Source: a virus
Virus record (IMG/VR): IMGVR_UViG_3300024323_000012
Coordinates: 1 to 44,503 of that record
DNA length: 44,503 nucleotides
Direction: 5' to 3' (one strand)
The position numbers and the translations under genes are program-made. Shown here piece by piece: positions 1 to 8,800 of this stretch; within the stretch, counting starts at the first letter, position 1, and each line of letters begins with the position of its first letter. The notes below the pieces were generated by a model, which did no database searches, was not told where the DNA came from, and saw only the letters and a program-made list of their open reading frames with translations.

Positions 1-2
1 CG

Positions 3-62
3 CCGCTGCCAAAGGAAATCGTGGCGATGGAGATGGAGGCGCTGAAGCAGGTGAAGCAGTAG
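3..62 (+). CDS. 3' end of a coding frame, probably a host gene (partial)
   Basis: A frame is open from the first bases of the window and closes with TAG at 60-62; the last residues read EALKQVKQ. Only 19 codons are visible, so no function can be given. The palindromic repeat that follows is of a chromosomal type, which suggests this is host sequence next to the left phage end. It could also be a random open stretch. Confidence 0.4.
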   Translation, partial: PLPKEIVAMEMEALKQVKQ

Positions 63-73
63 GGTCCCAAACC

Positions 74-130
<57 letters not shown>

Positions 131-205
131 TGCTGACGCGGATGTTGCTCGGTTTTGACACGGAATCTGGCATGCATAATAACGAAGTGCCGGTCGGACC
201 TAACG

Positions 206-634
206 TTAGCGGGTTGGCATGCCGCAAATGGCGGGCTTTTCGGCCTCTTCGACTTTGGCATTCGCGAAGGCCATCCTGTGCTGGACGACATCCTCGAAGA
301 TCACGCCACGGAACCCGTGTTTGATCGCGAACTGTCGTACACCGCCCGGCGTGACTTCGTAGCGCGGATGCGTATCCCCTCCTTTAGCTCCGTAGTAGAA
401 CGCCTCTGCGCCATCGTCACCGAGCACTCCATCCACGTGCACCAGTAGGACCGAGCAGCGTTCTGATATCGCGAATGCCTGGATGTTCCATCGGTCGAGA
501 CGGGAGTGGGCGAAAATCTCAGTCAGCGTCTCGGCGGCAAGCATGCGGCTCGCAGCATCGGCTGGTGGAGTAGTAGGGCGATGGCAGGCGAGGGAAACAA
601 GCGTAACGACCATCACCAGAATCGTTCTTTTCAT
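206..634 (-). CDS. Putative lipoprotein at the distal end of the late region
   Basis: 142 residues from ATG at 634. The frame continues upstream to a TTG, but an AAGGAG sequence lies 6 bases before the 634 ATG and fixes the start. The N-terminus MKRTILVMVVTLVSLAC is a lipoprotein signal with lipobox SLAC, so Cys17 would be acylated and the protein anchored in the envelope. The rest (for example VHVDGVLGDDGAEAFYYG) is not a family I recognise. It is the last gene of the leftward transcription unit and could be a phage conversion gene or the first host gene. Confidence 0.7.
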   Translation of the reverse strand: MKRTILVMVVTLVSLACHRPTTPPADAASRMLAAETLTEIFAHSRLDRWNIQAFAISERCSVLLVHVDGVLGDDGAEAFYYGAKGGDTHPRYEVTPGGVRQFAIKHGFRGVIFEDVVQHRMAFANAKVEEAEKPAICGMPTR

Positions 635-691
635 TGGGATTCTCCTTCCCAATAAAAGACACTACGTCGCGCAGACTGTGGTGTGGCGTGG

Positions 692-714
692 AAAGCCCCT
701 CACGGCCGGGCTTT
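692..714 (-). terminator. Weak inverted repeat at the end of a late gene
   Basis: AAAGCCC (692-698) and GGGCTTT (708-714) form a 7-bp stem with a 9-base loop spanning the stop codon of the 700-999 gene. There is no T-tract after the stem on the minus strand, so a terminator role is only possible. It may be chance. Confidence 0.25.
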
Positions 715-999
715 GCCGGTCTCGCGGACATTTCGCTCCTGGGCGGCGCGAAAGTCGCGGTCGACGGCGGCGTTGAGCGAGCTGGCAAGGGCTTTGACCT
801 TAGCGAAGGGAGTCATCTCGAACTCGGCTGGATGGGTGAGAAGGAAGACGACCTCCGACAGCTCGGACAGTGGCACACGGCCGCCTTCGGGGAGCAACTG
901 TGTGACCAGCTTCCTGTCGGTGAGTGGATGATCGATGCCGATGATCTCTTTGTCAGAGATCACCACCCTCGGCGATTTGTTGCTCTTTCTCTTCTTCAC
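700..999 (-). CDS. Small late protein of unknown function
   Basis: 99 residues from GTG at 999, with a GGAGGGCGGAG purine-rich ribosome site just upstream. The N-terminus is very basic (MKKRKSNKSPR), followed by a mixed region with no recognisable motif. It follows the fibre-like gene in the leftward late operon, the place where many phages keep fibre-assembly or accessory proteins. That role is inferred from position only. Confidence 0.6.
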   Translation of the reverse strand: MKKRKSNKSPRVVISDKEIIGIDHPLTDRKLVTQLLPEGGRVPLSELSEVVFLLTHPAEFEMTPFAKVKALASSLNAAVDRDFRAAQERNVRETGKARP

Positions 1000-1026
1000 G
1001 CTCCGCCCTCCTCTCCCAAAAACCCC

Positions 1027-1836
1027 TTACGCTGGCGCGATCGTCGTTACGGTTCCGCTCGATCCCCTGTATTTTAGCGCGCCGGCAGCGACGTACAGCA
1101 CGCCCCCGCCCACTGGATTCGAGCCGGGTGCGGTGCCGTTCGCGATGAATACGCCACACACTGCGCCGCCGAACGATGATCCACCAACACCGAGATTACC
1201 AGCCACTCCGAGGCAGAAGAGAGCATTCCCGTTGCCGTAGAGCTCGTGACGCGAAGCCGAGGCTGTGTTCGTGACCTGCAAAGCCCAGTTTGTGTCGACT
1301 CCTGGCACGATGGCCATCCCAAACCCTGAAGCATTGCTCTGTTGAAAGTAGAAGCCGATGCTCGCATTGTTTGCGGCTACTTGGAGAGGAAACGACGGAG
1401 TTGTCCCGATGCCGACCAGCCCAGTGGAGGTAATCCGCATTCGCTCCGTCATCGTGGTCGAGTTGTCCGGCCTGGTCAGGAAGCGGAGCTGGCCGCCGCG
1501 TTTGTTCGCGGTGGTGCCGTCCGTGAAGGCTTCGATCGTCGCGAGCGCTTTGTAGCTGGCGCTGTTGATGTTGGCGAAAAAGGTGAAGGCGGCCGCGCGG
1601 GTTGCGTCGGCGTCGGCGCGATTGGATCCCACCTCGAGCGTTTCATAGTTGGTCGATCCGAGCGAGGAGTAGAGCGTGAAGATCGTCGCCGTGGATGCAC
1701 CGTAGCCGGAGAGATTCTGGCCGCCCCACACGTCGGAGTCACCCTGAACGATCGCCCGGAAGTTCTCGCGGAGCTCCGCGTCGTACACCGCCCACGTTGT
1801 TTCGTTGCCGTCAGGAAGTGCGAGGTTGAAGGCCAT
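1027..1836 (-). CDS. Tail fibre-like / receptor-region protein
   Basis: 269 residues from ATG at 1836 with an AGGAGA site. The middle carries MRITSTGLVGIGTTPSFPLQ, which matches the 'GxVGIGTT.P...L.V' motif typical of phage tail-fibre proteins and bacterial endosialidase-type tail spikes. The C-terminus is Gly/Ala/Ser-rich with short beta-prone repeats and no obvious chaperone domain. It lies directly downstream of the large tip protein (14-base gap), as expected for a host-recognition protein of a siphophage tail. The receptor is unknown. Confidence 0.75.
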   Translation of the reverse strand: MAFNLALPDGNETTWAVYDAELRENFRAIVQGDSDVWGGQNLSGYGASTATIFTLYSSLGSTNYETLEVGSNRADADATRAAAFTFFANINSASYKALATIEAFTDGTTANKRGGQLRFLTRPDNSTTMTERMRITSTGLVGIGTTPSFPLQVAANNASIGFYFQQSNASGFGMAIVPGVDTNWALQVTNTASASRHELYGNGNALFCLGVAGNLGVGGSSFGGAVCGVFIANGTAPGSNPVGGGVLYVAAGALKYRGSSGTVTTIAPA

Positions 1837-1850
1837 GGGGTTCTCCTATG

Positions 1851-4703
1851 CTACCAAGTGAAGTTGGCGGTCGTGCCGGTGTTGTCGATCAGTTGATACG
1901 CAAACGTGACCGACGCGGCGGCCGCTCCGGAATCGTCGTAAGACTTGAACCGCACGGTCGTTGCGGCCACGTTGATGTTGTCCACGATGACTACACGGTT
2001 CACGGAGCCGGCGACGATCACGGTTGCTGAAAGCCAGCGCGAGCCGCCTGCCCCGCCTGCAGGTGCGTAGCCGTGCGTGATTGTCACCAGGCCACTCCCG
2101 TCCGTCGTCGCAGTCCCTTTGGCAAAGGTATAGGGCTTCGTCTCAACCGAGTCGCCGATCAGATTGCCCGACCCGTCATCCGAAACGATCTGCTGATAGT
2201 AGGGACTGTTCGACGAAAGTCTGAGTCCCGCGTAGTAGACGGCGTTGTCGGGAGGGGTCAGAAAGACGTTCCCGTAGTTCTTCGCGGTGAGGCTCAACCC
2301 GAACCAAGGCTGGGCAATGGCCACGTTTTGCGGCGTGTCAAGCCCGGCATGTTTGACCGAAAGAAGCCGGATGCGGTGTTCAGCCAGCCGCTGCATGCCA
2401 AAAAAGGCGTGGCCGTAGATCTCGCCCTGCGCGTTCGCAGGTAGAGGAGCCCAGAGGGGCGCACCACCGCGTCTGGGATCATCGATCAGAGTTCTCCACT
2501 GTGCGAGCGTGTAGCCGGCCGCCGCTCGCTCAGCTTCTGCGGCCACGCGGCCGACGTCGGTGCGGCACAGCCAAGCTCGAACGATCGCAATACCGTCGAT
2601 CCTGCGCGTTTCGGAGACAAAGAGGTTCCCCGATCCGCGCCACAGGCCACCAATCGACGACGCGCCAGGCGGAACGAGAATGCGTGTGAAATCGGCGGCT
2701 GAAAACCCCCCGAGGTATGACGATGTCTCGCTTACCAGCGCGCCGACCGCATTCATGACGATGTCGAACGTGGCCGCGTTGGCTGAGTAACGGCCGCTTG
2801 AGTCGATCGCCTTCACGAAGTAGCGGTACTGCGTTCCGTAGGGAGGCGCGTCGGTCCAGTGAAGAACCTTGGTCTGTCCGGCATAAACAGCCGTCGACCA
2901 GGTGTCGGACGGAAGCCCGCGCCGGATCTCGTAGAAAACGATGTCGCGATCCGATGAGGACTGCCACCAGAGAAACGCCTGCGAGCCGTTCGCACCTCCC
3001 GTCAGTCCAGGCACATCCGCCGGCGGCGCCGTCTTCCCTGTGATCGTGCGCGTGATCGTCGTACCTGCCGAGCGCGCACCACCCGAGCTCCGGACGACCA
3101 GCGTGATCGCGTAGGAGGCGCCCACTTCCATTGCGTCATTGATCAACGCCGGCGAGACGATGTCGCCGGGCAGTGATCGACGGGTGCCTCCGTTGATGGC
3201 GACATATGCCTCGACACCGTCGAGAAACCCGTAGGTGGGGTTCGTCCAGGAGAGCAGGATTCGTGGCCGCAGCACGCCGCTCTGATCGACGAACAGATCC
3301 TCCACCCAGGTGATCGTACCGAGCGCGATGTCGGGCGGCGAATAGGGATCCTGAAGCGTCGATCCGATCCTGCTCGCCGGCGTCGACGTCGCGCCTGCCC
3401 ACTTGCGCGCATCGATCAGCTGCAGCTCGACGTCGAAGGTACCATTCGGTTGCTTGTCGCGGATGGCGACACGGAAGTTGTCCGAGATGCCGCGTGCCGG
3501 GACTGATTGTGTGACCACGTCGCCGATCAGGCGCGGACCGCCGGCGTTGGCCAGCCAGTTGCCTTTGAGCCTCGTCTCCTGGTAGCTGTAGAGGAGGTAG
3601 CCAAGCATCAACTGCACCGCGCTCAGCGCATGAAGCTGGGGAAACTTAAACGTGGCCGGCACCTCCGTCTCCGTTCCCGCCAAAAGGCCCGCGGTCGAAA
3701 GAGATACCGTGATCAGCTTCCAGATGTCGGTGGACGCGTCGGTGTACTCGATCGACACCTTGTTGACCATCTGATCCGGATCCGCGCTCGGACCGATCTC
3801 GATTGTCTTTGCTTTCGAGAAATGCGTGTCGTCATATGTGGCAACGACCGGATCCGTTCCACGGTCGGCGATCGCGGTGAGCTGATTGCCGCCGGCGTAG
3901 ACCAACCATCCGGCGCCGAGAAGTGCGAACTGTTTGCGGCAGTCGCGGGTGTTGCCGGTCAGGAGCATGTGCGATTCGTAGCTGCCGCTCGGCGAGCTCG
4001 CCGCGGCCGCCTGGAACGATGCTTCGTTGATGCGGGACGGCTTGAGCAGCATGCCGGCCGGATCGAGAGCCCAATAGCGCGCCTGCCACCATGGGTTCAC
4101 CGTGTACGCGGTGACGCCCGTGGTCGTGTTCTTCACGCGCGATCCGCGGAAGCGGTACCTGATCTTTAGAATCCCGCTCGCCCACAGCTTGGCCACATTG
4201 CTCCAACACTCCACTGCGTAGCAGATCCCGCGGTGCTTACCGGTCTTGTCGGTGATGACCAGCGTCTCATGCCAAGAACCATCCACCGCGGCCAGCTGGG
4301 TGTTGACTGTCTGCGAGAGCGAGCCGCTGTACCACCAGCTCTGAAAGTTGACATAGGGAAAGGCGCCCACGTCGGTGTAGATCCCGACGAGGCCGTCGCA
4401 CTCGCCGGCCTGCTCGCCTCCGTAGATCGTCGCCTCGCGTTCCCCAAGCGCCAGGGCTCGGACGATCCAGAGGTCAGTGCTCGTCTGGAACGCGTAGCGG
4501 ATCGATCCCTCAGTCTCGACCAGGCCAAAGGCGTAGGGAGGATTCTTGAGATCGTCGGCCGCGCCGCCCTGCAGGGAGATCGACGCGTCGGCGATCCTCG
4601 CGGCAGACGCCGGTTGCGGCGTGTCGAGCTTGGGTGATTTATGCGAGAGATCTGGCTGGCCACCGCCGCCGGGGCTGCCATCACGGTTCATCCGGTTGCT
4701 CAT
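1851..4703 (-). CDS. Tail tip / central fibre protein with fibronectin-like domains
   Basis: 950 residues. The start is ATG at 4703, which overlaps the previous stop (ATGA, 4700-4703); the open frame extends further upstream but that would sit inside the neighbour. Two fibronectin type III-like segments are visible, at roughly residues 455-555 (ILLSWTNPTYG) and 565-655 (YEIRRGLPSDTWS, then YRYFVKAIDSSGRYS). The C-terminal ~100 residues form a beta-rich, Gly/Ala-rich domain. Large FnIII-bearing proteins after two distal-tail genes are typical of the gpJ-like tip that forms the end of the siphovirus tail and contacts the host. The exact family was not verified. Confidence 0.75.
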   Translation of the reverse strand: MSNRMNRDGSPGGGGQPDLSHKSPKLDTPQPASAARIADASISLQGGAADDLKNPPYAFGLVETEGSIRYAFQTSTDLWIVRALALGEREATIYGGEQAGECDGLVGIYTDVGAFPYVNFQSWWYSGSLSQTVNTQLAAVDGSWHETLVITDKTGKHRGICYAVECWSNVAKLWASGILKIRYRFRGSRVKNTTTGVTAYTVNPWWQARYWALDPAGMLLKPSRINEASFQAAAASSPSGSYESHMLLTGNTRDCRKQFALLGAGWLVYAGGNQLTAIADRGTDPVVATYDDTHFSKAKTIEIGPSADPDQMVNKVSIEYTDASTDIWKLITVSLSTAGLLAGTETEVPATFKFPQLHALSAVQLMLGYLLYSYQETRLKGNWLANAGGPRLIGDVVTQSVPARGISDNFRVAIRDKQPNGTFDVELQLIDARKWAGATSTPASRIGSTLQDPYSPPDIALGTITWVEDLFVDQSGVLRPRILLSWTNPTYGFLDGVEAYVAINGGTRRSLPGDIVSPALINDAMEVGASYAITLVVRSSGGARSAGTTITRTITGKTAPPADVPGLTGGANGSQAFLWWQSSSDRDIVFYEIRRGLPSDTWSTAVYAGQTKVLHWTDAPPYGTQYRYFVKAIDSSGRYSANAATFDIVMNAVGALVSETSSYLGGFSAADFTRILVPPGASSIGGLWRGSGNLFVSETRRIDGIAIVRAWLCRTDVGRVAAEAERAAAGYTLAQWRTLIDDPRRGGAPLWAPLPANAQGEIYGHAFFGMQRLAEHRIRLLSVKHAGLDTPQNVAIAQPWFGLSLTAKNYGNVFLTPPDNAVYYAGLRLSSNSPYYQQIVSDDGSGNLIGDSVETKPYTFAKGTATTDGSGLVTITHGYAPAGGAGGSRWLSATVIVAGSVNRVVIVDNINVAATTVRFKSYDDSGAAAASVTFAYQLIDNTGTTANFTW

Positions 4704-5356
4704 GTCAGAGTCACCGATGTGATCAGACGCAGCGGCGCGGCCAGCGTCCAGACATCCCCTTCCTCCCACGCTTCCGGGAACTCCTGCGGATACTCATAGA
4801 AGACGACGAACGCGCGGCGGCCGCCGTTCGCGGAAAAGGAGAGCGTCGGCCCGACCGGCTGATTCGCGAGCGACGTGAAGGTGACGTTGTCGCGTCCCTC
4901 ACTGCCGGCGCCGGCGTTGACGTTGTATCGGGCGGCCGAGATCACCGTATCGACGCCGGCGATCTTCTCGTACAGCACCGGCGTGTCGACGGCCTTCGCC
5001 GGCAGCGTGTAGACGAGCTGATTCAGCACGACGTCGGCAACCTTGACCTTCGGAATGTTGCGCTTGTGCGTGAGGTCCGTGTCCACCGGCCCCTGCGATC
5101 CCCAGAAACAGAAGAAGGTGAAATACGTCGCTGCGTTGGCGGCGAAGTGATCGCGCAACGTGTCGAGGTCCGCACCGCTCAGAACGTCCGAGGAGTAGGT
5201 GATCTTGTATTGCTGATAGGGATGCGGGACGTTGATCTGCGGATCCCCGAACTCCGCTTCGATGCGCTCCTGGGCGATGGAGAGATTCCGGGTGTACGCA
5301 GCGCCAGGCGTGCGCGAGCTCGGAGCGATGTCAGGGAAGGCCGTGCCGCGGATCAC
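4700..5356 (-). CDS. Distal tail protein (DUF2460-like)
   Basis: 218 residues from GTG at 5356, overlapping the upstream stop as GTGA (5353-5356). The pattern RNLSIAQERIEAEFGDP, then a central region like 'HFAANAATYFTFFCFWGSQG', and a C-terminal 'DVWTLAAPLRLITSVTLT' resembles the DUF2460/gene-transfer-agent distal tail family. It sits between the tape measure side and the tip protein, which fits a hub component. Assignment is by pattern and gene order, not by search. Confidence 0.6.
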   Translation of the reverse strand: MIRGTAFPDIAPSSRTPGAAYTRNLSIAQERIEAEFGDPQINVPHPYQQYKITYSSDVLSGADLDTLRDHFAANAATYFTFFCFWGSQGPVDTDLTHKRNIPKVKVADVVLNQLVYTLPAKAVDTPVLYEKIAGVDTVISAARYNVNAGAGSEGRDNVTFTSLANQPVGPTLSFSANGGRRAFVVFYEYPQEFPEAWEEGDVWTLAAPLRLITSVTLT

Positions 5357-5859
5357 GCCAGGCCTCCGCTGAAGAGGAACTGATTATTCGACGCCGGCGC
5401 CGAATGGGCGGTGAGGACGTCAGCGAAGGTGATGTCCGGCGACGGACCTTCGCGTCCGGAATCATCGCGACAGACGATCTCCACCTGCGCGCCGATGATC
5501 CGCGGCTTTGCCGTGACGCCCTCCAGCCACGATTCCGTACCCGCCACGGTCCAGTCCCCATTGAAGTGCAGCTTGGTGATGACCACATCCTTGCGCCGCT
5601 GCGCGGGATCGATCACCAGGTCCGAGATGAGGTTGTCGGCGTTGTCGAACGTCAACGTCACCTTCACCGCGGATCCGTCCGAGCTCTCGATCACATTCGA
5701 GCATTTGAACGAGCGATAGATGTACGTCTGCCCGCCCGTGACGATGCCGCCCGGAAAGTTGGTATAGCGGCGCACGGGGGTCGCGCTGATCGTGACCAGC
5801 AGAGTCGTCTGCTGTTGACGGTCGGCGTAGCGCGTGAGTACTGCGGGATCGAGCGGCAT
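5353..5859 (-). CDS. Distal tail / hub protein (DUF2163-like)
   Basis: 168 residues from ATG at 5859, starting 6 bases after the tape measure stop. The sequence is beta-rich (VTLTFDNADNLISDLVID, then a 'GDWTVAGTESWLEGVTAKPRI' stretch) and resembles the N-terminal part of DUF2163/hub-like distal tail proteins. Its place immediately after the tape measure supports a role in the tail baseplate hub. The ribosome site is weak, so it may be translationally coupled to the tape measure gene. Confidence 0.55.
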   Translation of the reverse strand: MPLDPAVLTRYADRQQQTTLLVTISATPVRRYTNFPGGIVTGGQTYIYRSFKCSNVIESSDGSAVKVTLTFDNADNLISDLVIDPAQRRKDVVITKLHFNGDWTVAGTESWLEGVTAKPRIIGAQVEIVCRDDSGREGPSPDITFADVLTAHSAPASNNQFLFSGGLA

Positions 5860-5865
5860 GGTCTA

Positions 5866-8800
5866 TCAGTCCCACACGTTCTTGAGAAGATCGGGGTGCG
5901 CGCGAAGCTCGTCGATCGTCGCTTCCCTGAAATCGAATCCCACCGAGCGAAGGAATTCCGCTCCATCGCCGGTGATGACGAGAGGCGCCCTCGAGGCGAC
6001 GGCAATGCGGAGCTGGCGGATCTCCTCGAGTAGCGCAGTGTTGACGGCCGGCGATCCTCCGCCGCCGCCCGTGGTATCGGTCGAGGTCCACGGCGCTGGC
6101 TTGCTCGATTGCGTGAGCATGTCCAGCAGCCCCCGATAGTGGTCACGCATCGTAATGACGTCATCGGCGATCGGCAGGTCGTGGACACCGCCGTCGCCGA
6201 TCGCCGAGGTGACGCGGTCGATCGCGTCGACGAGCACTGCCACGCCGTTGTCGGCCGCGATCGCCAACGGCTTCGAATCGAGGGCCGTCGAGAATGCCGT
6301 GCTCAGCGAGTCAAGCGTGATCGTGTCGTTAGCCGGCTTCGTGATCGGACCCTTCGGATCCCCATCCCCTCCGGGTCCTCCGCCAGGAGGAGCCGCCGGG
6401 TCGCGGCCCGTGCCTCCGCCGCGGCCGGTCAGATCGCCCGATGCCTTGAGCAGCGTATTGGCCGCGGTGTTGAGCAGCTCGAAGGCCGACTTTTGCACCG
6501 CCACGAGATCCTGCTGCGCTTTGCCGAAACCCTCGCCGGCGAGATTGCGCACCTCGTCGCTGATCTTTTTGAGCTCGTCGCGGTTGGCTGCATTGTCCGG
6601 AGCGAGGCCGAGGGCGGCTTGGCCGTATTGCTCGATCTGATTCACCAGGTCCGCGACCTTCTGCGGATCCTTCTCGGTCGTGAGCTGGGTCTCGAGCGTC
6701 CCCATCTGTTTATAGTAGTAGTCCATCTTCTGCTGGTCGCTCATGCCGGCCAGGTCGATGGACTCATTGAACTTGTCGAGTGAGGAGTTGGCGCCCTTCT
6801 GCAGGTCGTCGATTTTCTGGAACGCCGACACGAGTCCGGAGAAGAAGCTGTCCGACATCGTGTTGAGCTGCTGCATCGCTGCGAGCTGGTCGGAGACGTC
6901 GGTGAGTTTCGGCAGCGAGGCGACGGTCAGCGCCATCTGGCTGTTGGCGTCGACGAGTTGCGACAGCGGCGTGGCGTTCTCGTTTTTGCGCGCCTCGGTC
7001 TGCGCGGATCCGAGGTTCATGCCGGCGCCGAGATCTCCCAGCTTGGTGCGGTTGGCGGCGAACGTGACCAGGGCCGTGACGTAGGCCAGCACCGCGTCGT
7101 GGAGCTCGGTGCCCTGCATCGTGCCCCAGTAGGTCATCAGCTCAGCGATGCGCCCCTGGCCCTCGCCCATCGCCACGAGGCCCGCTTTGAGCGCAGGCTC
7201 ATAAGCGGCAAAGGTCGCCTTTGGCAGCTTGTTGGAGAGGAAGTCGTTGATCGAGGTGAGAGCACCTTCGTCGGTGATGTTGCCGGTTGCTCCGGTACCG
7301 CCCGTGATGTCGAGGGTCGGGTGGAAGTTTGCGAGCTTGGCTTTCACGTCGTCGGGGAAGAGATCGATGATCTGCTGGTAGCTCTTCATCGTCTCGGTGA
7401 CTTTGCGCTTGACCTGGATCATCAGATCGTTGCGCGCCTCGGGGCTGATACCTTTCTCGTCGATGTCGATCGACCCGCCGTTGCCGAGATTGAGCAGCGT
7501 GCCGTTGTCGCGCTGCGTCGACGCGCCGGGCGTGCGCAGGTTGTCGAGGTTCAGGTTGCGGAGAGCGACCGTGATGTGGTCGCTGGTCTTCATCGTCGAG
7601 CCGATCGCCGCACCGATCGCGGATCCGATCACCGATCCGATCTCGGCGCCGATCGCGGTGCCCAATCCGGGGATTACGGATCCGATGATTCCGCCGGCAA
7701 CACCACCGACACCGCCGCCGATCGCGCCGCCCGCTTGCGCCTTGTTGCCGGGCCCGAAGAATCCTCCGACGAAGGAACCGATGCCGGCGCCGGCGAGGAA
7801 CTGATCGAGCGTGCCTCCCTTGAATGCGCCTTGAATCTGTTTGAGCGAATCGATCGCGGATCCGCCGTGGAGCGGCGCGCTGAGCGCGTCGGCGAACACC
7901 TTCGACCAGCCCCGTGCCAGGTCTTTGACGAGAGCGTCGGCGCTCTTGCCCAAGTTGGCGTTGCCGTCTGCAATATCCGCGAAGTACTTCTCGATCGCCG
8001 TCTGCGTCGACGTCAGCGCACCGATGACGGTGTCCTGTAGCGTCAGCCCGATCTTAGGAATGACCTCGTCGCGGCGCTTCTCGAGGTTGTTCATCCACTC
8101 GTCGGTGCCGGCGATCATCGCCTGGCGTGCACGGTTGGCTGCGTCTTCCGCCTGGCGGTTCTTGGCCGTGCGGGCATCCTCGATCGCCGCCAGGCGCTGC
8201 TCCCGCAGGCCTTTCATCGTGTCGCCGGCCAGCTCGAGCTGCGTGCGCTTGTCTTCCTCGGCCGCCCACTTGTCGTTGGCCGCGATGCGCGCCGCGAGCT
8301 CGCGGTCGATCGGGTTAATGATCAGCTCGATGCGCCGGTTCTGCGTCTCGGTCTCGGCGTCGATCCGGATCTGCCCTTCCAGCTCGGTGGTCTTCTTCAC
8401 CGCGGACAGCGTCTTGTCGTTGATCGTCTTCAGACTGGCGTTGGCATCGTCGACGAGCTTCGTTTTGTAGAAGGCGGTGACCTGCGCCTCGAGAGCGCTC
8501 CAATCAGCGGCGATGCCGGGGAACTTGCGCTTGACGTCGTCGATCTCGCTAAGCGCGGATTGCTTCGCGTCGACGTTCGTCGCTTCGTAATCGCCCTGTT
8601 TGGCTGGGGCGTATTTCGAAGCGACCTTCTCCCTCGCGCTCTGAAACTCAGCGACGTACTTGTCGGTGGCCTCGGTGGCGCGGTTAGCGAACGTGGCCTC
8701 GATGTCGGCCTTGTCCCGGTTCCAGTTCTCGGCAGAATCCTTGAGCTGTTTGTGAACCTCGTCGACCTTCTTCAGCGCCTGCTCGCGCTGCACGGCCATC

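Noticed and set aside
7600-7700. Repeated GATCCGATC motifs in the tape measure gene
   Set aside because: They follow from the Gly/Ser/Ile/Ala repeats of the coded hydrophobic segment, not an independent DNA element.
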